From: Hymenopellis radicata
Lineage: Eukaryota > Basidiomycota > Agaricomycetes > Agaricales > Physalacriaceae
DNA length: 37,131 bases
Assembly (NCBI GenBank): GCA_015501595.1
Contig: JADNRX010000511.1
Span: 1 to 37,131 of the forward strand
Direction: 5' to 3'
Position 1 is the first letter of the stretch, and each line of letters opens with the position of its first letter. Below are positions 30,989-37,131 of this stretch, piece after piece. The notes under the pieces were generated by a model. The model did not search any database, had not been told where the DNA came from, and saw nothing but the letters and a program-made list of their open reading frames with translations. Both the position numbers and the translations under genes were made by a program.

Positions 30989-32290
30989 GCAAAATCCCGT
31001 GGTACACACCCCCGCACCTCCGTACGAAGTGAGCACGAAGGGCTATCCCCGGATCTTTCCGAACGGAAAGAAAAGGGTTGTGAACGGGGGTACATATTCG
31101 TGCTGTGGGCAAATAGCGATGATAGTATTAGTAATTATCCTAATGCGGTTGATGATGTGATCACCGGAGGCTGTATGGCAGTGTACTGATCTCCATCTCT
31201 GCTCTCTCTTTGATGTACGCCGCGCAGCGTGTCGCACTTGTGTCGCACGGTGCACCTGAACCGGTACATACGGACTTCTCCCTCTACGAAGTCTGTACTA
31301 CAAATGCAATCTACTTCTTCCGGCTCTTCCAACCGTTCTGGCTCAAAGCCAGCTCAGTTCATTCTGTATTCCCCCATACCATCTACTCCTCGTGATGCCT
31401 CAGTGCCTCCCGAAGACCATCATGCCCGCCGTTTTCAGCAAGCTTGTCGCGTCTTCTGTTTCTACGCGCCGGCGCGCGCACATCGCGGCCTGTGCTAGAT
31501 AGCAGAACGAAGAGACAAAGGGTACAACAATACAAATGGGCGATCGGTCTAGGCGGAAATTTCGAGTTGTAGGCAGAGTGAAGACGAAATGCGATAGGTA
31601 AGGGTAAAACGCCCTCTAACTGTGTTCTATATAACGTTCATTTCAGCGTGACCAGTCCAAGCATCTCGCTCTCGTGAATACAATATGCCTTCTACCCCCC
31701 TTCAGCTGGACACGAGTGTTGCAGTCCATCAACGCGAACCCTCTGCGCGAACTGCTCGACTTCGCCAAGACAGTACCACACGTATCGGATGCTTCGCAAT
31801 GCCAAAAGAACAGTTCTACGCGTGTCCTCTGGCTTACTCCGTTAACAAAAAAACCGTAACGGAAAGAATCCATACAAATCACGCGAGCCGAGCTCGTTAA
31901 TATCCCTCTACCAGTTATCGCGATGCCATCAGGGTTTACTCAGCTGTGAGAAGTTTTCGGTGAGGAGTTGCCGAATGACCCATTATTTCAGTGACTCTCA
32001 GGCCAGTATACTCAAGTCAATGCGGGTCTCCACTCATCGACAGCAGCGAATACGGGCGGACGGGACTTGGACTTGGACTTCGAGACATGCGTCATAATCG
32101 ACTTCGTACGGTATCCATTTGACTGCATTTAACATCAAAAGAAGAACAGTTCGGGTCCATACCCGACAAAACAAGTCATATGAATCAGCTTCTAACGCGT
32201 TTTTGGTTGTGGCAAGTGGAACGTACGTTATCCCACGGAACAAAACAACTCCACTCTGACGTTCACCTACTCCAGTATTATTTTGGAACA
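30989..32290. other. Intergenic region with one doubtful small frame
   Basis: A frame at 31312-31500 (MQSTSSGSSNRSGSKPAQF onward, 62 codons) has plausible composition but no splice or promoter context. Short frames at 31640-31900 overlap on both strands. Nothing else is supported. Confidence 0.35.
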
Positions 32291-32297
32291 TATAAAA
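32291..32297 (+). promoter_or_regulatory. TATA box of the MFS transporter gene
   Basis: TATAAAA lies 41-47 bp upstream of the ATG at 32338. Confidence 0.6.
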
Positions 32298-32337
32298 TGC
32301 TCTTTAATCTCAGGAAGTCCCCATACCCCACGCTATC

Positions 32338-35008
32338 ATGGAGAAGCCAGCTGTGGAGAAGAACGATTCTGGTTCCTTCCACGAAAACAGGCCGTCCTCG
32401 GTCATCTCTTCCACGCAAAACATTGATGCGAAGCTCGCTAATCCCCTTGCGGGGCTGTCGCATGAACAGCTCATGCAGGGCGCGAGGGAATTCGCGAAGC
32501 AGTATGATCTAGAGGACCTCTCTGAGGAACTCCAGAAAGGCGCGTTGATTGCGCAAGACCCTCTTGTGTTTGAGAGTCTACCGATGCTCGACGATGCGGA
32601 CAGGAACATCTTGAAGCGTGAGATCACCCATCGGTGGGATCAGCCAAAGACACTCTATTATCTGGTTATCCTTTGCTCTGTTGCAGCCGCCGTCCAGGGA
32701 GTAAGTGTTCGCTTCATCACCATGAATGCAGTCGTAGTTGACCCCTATGCATAGATGGATGAGAGTGTCATCAACGGGGCACAGCTCTTCTATCCACAAC
32801 AGCTGGGTATTCGAACAAGACGGTCCTAACGCTTCAAGGAACCAATGGCTGATGGGTTTAGTCAACTCGGCGCCATACGTGAGTGACTTTCTTCAATGGT
32901 GAGATCTTAACCTGATCGATTTGACTTAGCTTTGCTGCGCTGTTCTGGGTTGCTGGCTAACAGATCCGGTACGCCTTAGTGTTCATCCACCGCGAAAACG
33001 AAACCTAGCTCGATTTTTAGTTGAACAAGCGCTTTGGTCGCCGAGGAACAATCTTCATTTACCGCCCTATTTTCCTTCTTAACTTGCGTCTGGCAAGGAG
33101 TTACAAACTCGTGGCCGCACTTGTTCGCGGCCCGCTTTGTACTTGGTTTGGGTATTGGTCCCAAGAGTGCTACTGTACCCGTCTATGCTGCTGAATGTGA
33201 GTGCTGTGGGCTCTGAGCGTACGCCATCTCATTGTTTTTGTTCTCTCAGGTGCGCCTCCCCCCATCCGTGGTGCCCTTGTTATGATGTGGCAAGCTTGGA
33301 CTGCGTTCGGAATCATGTTTGGATTCGTAGCCGATTTGGCGTTCTATCACGTCTCGGATAGGCCCCATATTACCGGCCTCAACTGGCGTCTCATGTTGGC
33401 TAGCGTAAGTTCTGCGTATTTTATGCGCTGCAGTCATTATAGCTGAATGTCCGTAGGCTGGTATACCCGCTCTGTTCATCGTTGCTCAAGTGTTCTTGTG
33501 TCCGGAGTCTCCCCGTTGGTACATAATGAAAGGTCGCTATCGCGATGCTTTCAACTCTTTGGCAAGGCTTCGCCACAGTCGTGTGCAGGCTGCCCGAGAT
33601 CTCTACTGTACGTTGTTTTGGAAGCGTCTGTGTTCAGCTATATCAATTTTTGAACGATAGACATCCACGTTCTTCTCGATGCTGAGAATAAGATCACACG
33701 GAATCGTAGCAAACTCGTCGAACTTTTCACAGTCCCTCGTAACCGACGCGCGACACTGGCGTCTTTCATCGTTATGTTCATGTGCGCATACTTTCGTTTT
33801 CCGTTCGGCCCTGTCAGTGTTAATGGATTTCGTTCATAGGCAACAATTGTGAGTTCGGGGAAGACTTCGTTTATCGAACGTATACTCATCGACTCGTAAT
33901 TATAGCTGCGGTATCAATGCGATTGCATACTACTCGGTACGATGCCGACTCCCTTTCAGAAACTTATACTCAGCGCTTCGTAGTCAAACATCTTCTCACA
34001 AGCTAATTTCACCGATATCCAAGCTCTGATTTCGTCTTGGGTTTTGGGATGGTAAACTGGTTATTCGCTTTCCCGGCTGTCTATACCATTGACACATTCG
34101 GTCGTCGCAATCTGCTGCTCACGACATTCCCTTTGATGGCGGCCTTCCTGCTTCTAACGGGCTTTGCCTTGTAAGTTCCAACACTTCTATCGATGGGACA
34201 CGTAGCTAACTTATTCCAGCTGGATTCCAGAAGACGCTGGTAGAGCTCGGATTGGTGTCGTTGCATTGGGGATATACCTGTTTACCGCATGTTACTCTCC
34301 TGGTGAAGGACCCGTTCCGTTTACGGTCTGTTCCAAGCTCCATTTAGTGGCGTGAAATGGTACTGATAGGGTTTCTCGACCCGTAGTATTCTGCCGAAGC
34401 GTTCCCCTTGTACATCCGTGATGTAGGCATGTCGTTTGCTACGGTATGTGGTCCTGCCTTCATGTGATGGTTCGAAGACTTATCTTCTCATCCAGGCCGT
34501 TCTTTGGTTCTTGTGAGTCCGCCGTGTCGTCCAACACAAGAACGCCTCGTTGACGATGTTTACAGTAATTTTGTTGTTTCAATAACGTTTCCGAGGCTGG
34601 TGGGTGCATTCCAACCACAAGGTGCTTTCGGATGGTATGCAGGGTGGAAGTAAGTTTTAAACTAACTCTACTACCTCTTTTCATTTACCATGCGTTATCC
34701 AGCGTGTTTGGGTTCTTTGCGGTATTACTCTTCCTTCCAGAGACGAAAGCTCTCTCTTTGGAAGAACTCGACCAAGGTTTTGTTCTTGACGGTCAGAAGT
34801 TCTGGCAGTCTAATAATTTGTCTTAGTTTTCAGCGTTCCTACGCATATCCATGCCGCTTACCAGATCAAGGCCCTTCCTCATAACATCAAGAAGTACATC
34901 TTCAGGATGCAAGTTCCGGATTTACCGCCGTTGTATGAGCACGAAGGAAATGTAGGATTTGATGACATGAAGAGAACATACGCACCTGGAGGAGTGGGCG
35001 CTGCTTGA
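32338..35008 (+). CDS. Sugar-porter-family MFS transporter, 16 exons
   Basis: Exons: 32338-32700, 32755-32878, 32930-32968, 33021-33196, 33250-33404, 33457-33607, 33661-33781, 33840-33848, 33906-33936, 33984-34170, 34220-34325, 34387-34443, 34496-34512, 34566-34649, 34703-34776, 34827-35008; about 625 aa. A long cytosolic N-terminus (ANPLAGLSHEQLMQGA, ITHRWDQPKTLYYL) precedes a 12-segment sugar-porter core. Marks are MDESVINGAQLF, LNKRFGRRGT (loop 2-3), GIGPKSATVPVYAAE, IRGALVMMWQAWTAFG, PESPRW (after TM6), QQFCGINAIAYYSS, FGRRNLL, GYLFTACYSPGEGP-like sequence and PETKALSLEELDQ after TM12. It is expected in the plasma membrane, moving a hexose, polyol or related solute with protons; the substrate is not decidable. 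Three frame breaks (about 32810, 33058-33060 and 34046-34048) sit at T or G runs, while all intron borders are sound. Confidence 0.8.
33840..33848 (+). other. 9-nt microexon in the MFS transporter gene
   Basis: GCAACAATT is flanked by CATAG on the left and GTGAGT on the right. Joined to TTCAT before and CTGCGG after, it yields F-M-Q-Q-F-C-G, the conserved QQFCG motif of this transporter family. Skipping it would remove exactly three codons. Confidence 0.75.
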
Positions 35009-35181
35009 AGAAATGATTATGAATACTTGCATAGTATATCTTATGTATTATTAGTGACGAATGAACGACGTAACGACTATGGGCGAATGAACGAGGAGAG
35101 TAACAAGTGTCACGCACGTCATCTTGGCTGTACCATAACCAATACCACCTTGATGATATCCAGCACTGGTTGAAAACTCTC

Positions 35182-36610
35182 ATGACCCAGACGACTTATC
35201 TCCAATACGAGGCGCCCTGTATGTATACTACTCTGCTTATGGCCAATATTCGTAGTGACTCGTTACAGGGCCTGTCCACAGCTTAGATTGGTGCAAGACA
35301 CCAGCGCCTGGCCAGCACCTGTGGGCGCGATCTGCATATCGCCTTGGGATCGCCTCCTTCGTCGAGAACTACAACAATCGCATCGCCGTTGTCGGCCTGC
35401 AAGATGAACGGGTCCTTGTCGAGGATGACTATACGGACTACCCCGACTTTGCGACCCTTTGCGAAGTCGCTCATGGATACCCCGCGACGAGTCTACAATG
35501 GCAGCCAGCATCCGCTGCTAGCCATGCTTGGTCAAATAAGTCGCCATCAACGGAGCTGTTGGCAACCACGGGCGATGCATTGCGCATATGGGAGTATGTG
35601 AGCGATACGGGCTCACAGATGTCGGGGTATGTGGGAAGGCAGAGCGCGCCAGTGACGCACAATTTGTCGCTAAAGACTGCGCTGTCTGGAGTACGTCCAC
35701 TTTAATTTCGCGCTTGTTTTGCGTGCTGATGCTACTGCAGCAATCCAAGGTCCAGAATCAGTCAACAGGCGCACCATTAACCAACTTTTCCTGGAACGAG
35801 AAGGTTCCAAGTCTAATTGTCACGTCGTCCATCGATACGACGTGTACCGTTTGGAATATCGACACGGCTGCGGCCGTCACGCAGCTCATTGCGCACGATC
35901 GCGAGGTCTACGACGTTGCGTGGCTGCCCAATTCGACCGATATATTTGTCTCGGTGGGAGCCGATGGCAGTCTGCGCGCGTTCGACCTGCGGAGCCTGGA
36001 GCATTCTACCATCTTATACGAAACACCGGCTCCGAAAAATGTACCAGTCCCTTCTGTTTCTCCCTCCGCCTCGGCGCGACCACCGACATCTCCATTGCTG
36101 AGAATAGCCTTCAACCCATCAGATTCGAATTATATGTCTACTTTTCACATGGATGGATCTGAGGTTCAGATTCTTGATATGCGAAGTCCTGGACAACCCG
36201 TGATAGAACTCAAGGCGCATCACGCACCAATCAACGCGTTAGGATGGGGATCTGCAGAGCGTCCTCTGCTGGCGACAGCTTGTAAGCTGGGCTTTCACTT
36301 TCATGCGTAAAAATAAAACTCAATACGACGTAGCCGATGACTGCCAGCTCCTCTTGTGGGATCTCGCCAATTATACTCAGCCGGGACGTCGCCCCGCAGC
36401 GCAGGTTCACGCTTGAATTCTCCGAGACCGGACGTGAAAAAGCGGGTAGTTACCGAACCAGTAATGGCATACACTGCGCCCAGCCCGATAACTAACCTCG
36501 CTTGGTCTCCTTTGATAAAGGGGATGACGATGAACAGTGGGTTCTCCACGGGAACAGGGGAATGGGTGGCGATAGCAAGCGGGAAGTCAATCAGGGCTCT
36601 GAAGGTCTGA
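35182..36610 (+). CDS. WD40-repeat protein of the DCAF7/WDR68 family
   Basis: Four exons (35182-35218, 35269-35690, 35741-36281, 36334-36610) encode about 425 aa. Segments characteristic of DCAF7/WDR68 (HAN11, plant TTG1) are YEAPWPVHSLDWCK at the start, RLGIASFVENYNN, TNFSWNEKVPSLIVTSSIDT, LIAHDREVYDVAWLPN, VGADGSLRAFDLRSLEHST, LLRIAFNPSDSNY, ELKAHHAPINALGWG, DDCQLLLWDL and EWVAIASGKSIRALKV at the end. The family is a seven-bladed WD propeller that scaffolds DYRK-type kinases and CUL4-DDB1 ligases in other eukaryotes. It starts 173 bp after the transporter stop, same strand. In exon 4 the frame breaks at GGG (36383-36385); one extra G restores TQPGTSPRSAG and the rest of the family sequence, and total length becomes divisible by three. 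As this is a conserved gene, a sequence error is more likely than decay. Confidence 0.85.
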
Positions 36611-36993
36611 CAGGACGTGGCAGACGCTGACAGTGATTGTGGACAGTGCACACGACAAGGAGGCTCCATATTGGTGTGATAAGGCTAGAGGAGGACTTTC
36701 TTGGGAGAATGCCGAGCGATACACCTGGACCTACGCAGATGGGAAGCATGGACAACATGAATTGTATAGCACTGTTATCAACGTATCATAAGTACGGGCG
36801 CGCCCTGCGCTCTCATGTGTTGAAATTTTTCTTATCAGGCTGAGGATGGCTTGTGGTCAGGCACATGCTTCCGATGTATACACCGCGTGGTTAAGCCACC
36901 GAACCACTTGCTCCGAGATGCTCGCCTCGCTCAAGCCCTCTTTAAATACGCGCCTGACTTTTTGATGCCCTCTTCAGCCACCGTCGTTCCGCC
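36611..36993. promoter_or_regulatory. Intergenic region with TATA-like element
   Basis: No gene is seen. TTTAAATA at 36941-36948 is 46-53 bp upstream of the ATG at 36994 and is the likely core promoter element of the next gene. Confidence 0.45.
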
Positions 36994-37131
36994 ATGGCTG
37001 ACTCGAGTCCTCGCGTAGAGCCCCATCCTTATGCTTCGCCGTGATCACGTCCGCGCACGCTACTGCGACTCTCACTGAGCGCAAGGCCTCGCACTCGAGT
37101 GCTGCATCGATTGACGAGAAAAAGGCGGCGC
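36994..37131 (+). CDS. Start of a gene, cut by the right edge
   Basis: ATG at 36994 opens MADSSPRVEPHPYASP. The frame then stops at TGA (37042-37044), but one base added to the CC at 37039-37040 continues it as VITSAHATATLTERKASHSS and an acidic-basic tail to the window edge. Low-complexity Ser/Ala/Thr-rich N-termini like this are common before membrane transporters and many other proteins, so no family is assigned. Confidence 0.4.

Overview
The window looks like nuclear DNA of a basidiomycete fungus, most likely an Agaricomycete (mushroom-forming). Genes are split by many short GT-AG introns of about 41-60 nt. The recognisable families are typical of that group: a sesquiterpene synthase, F-box-like proteins, a glyoxal-oxidase remnant, an S41-peptidase-like secreted protein, a transposon-type integrase and DIRS-like retroelement debris. 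No taxonomic search was possible, so the assignment is inference from gene style and content. Exon coordinates were worked out by hand from splice signals and frame continuity.

Layout, left to right. 1-928: decayed 3' part of a glyoxal/galactose-oxidase-like gene (minus). 1263-1720: a 442-bp MITE with an 8-bp target duplication. 2794-6256: a long 14-exon plus-strand gene of unknown function ending in a J-domain-like HPD motif. 6322-7286: a weak multi-exon hypothetical gene. 7474-9305: an intact three-exon DDE integrase-type gene whose first intron carries a 242-bp MITE. 10152-14791: two F-box-like paralogues (one pseudogene, one open) flanking a signal-peptide gene related to S41 peptidases but lacking the catalytic part. 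16278-17555: a complete six-exon sesquiterpene synthase (minus). 18314-19723: a serine-rich, mostly disordered protein. 19971-20537: a third F-box-family fragment. 20600-23450: gene-poor. 23590-24870: a GC-rich minisatellite. 24925-27523: a degenerate DIRS-like element (reverse transcriptase and tyrosine recombinase debris). 28131-28340: a deleted copy of a small gene found intact at 30600-30988. 28572-30052: a protein kinase (minus). 32338-35008: a 16-exon sugar-porter MFS transporter. 35182-36610: a WD-repeat protein of the DCAF7/WDR68 family. 36994-end: the start of another gene.

The right-hand third (28.5-37.1 kb) is mostly compact housekeeping-type genes. The left and middle are accessory, with paralogue decay, MITEs, satellites and retroelement remnants. 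The terpene synthase stands alone: no cytochrome P450, oxidoreductase or prenyltransferase was seen beside it. Several otherwise well-conserved reading frames (the 2794 gene, the MFS transporter, the WD-repeat gene, the last partial gene) are broken by one- or two-base changes next to short homopolymers. These may be sequence errors rather than real mutations.
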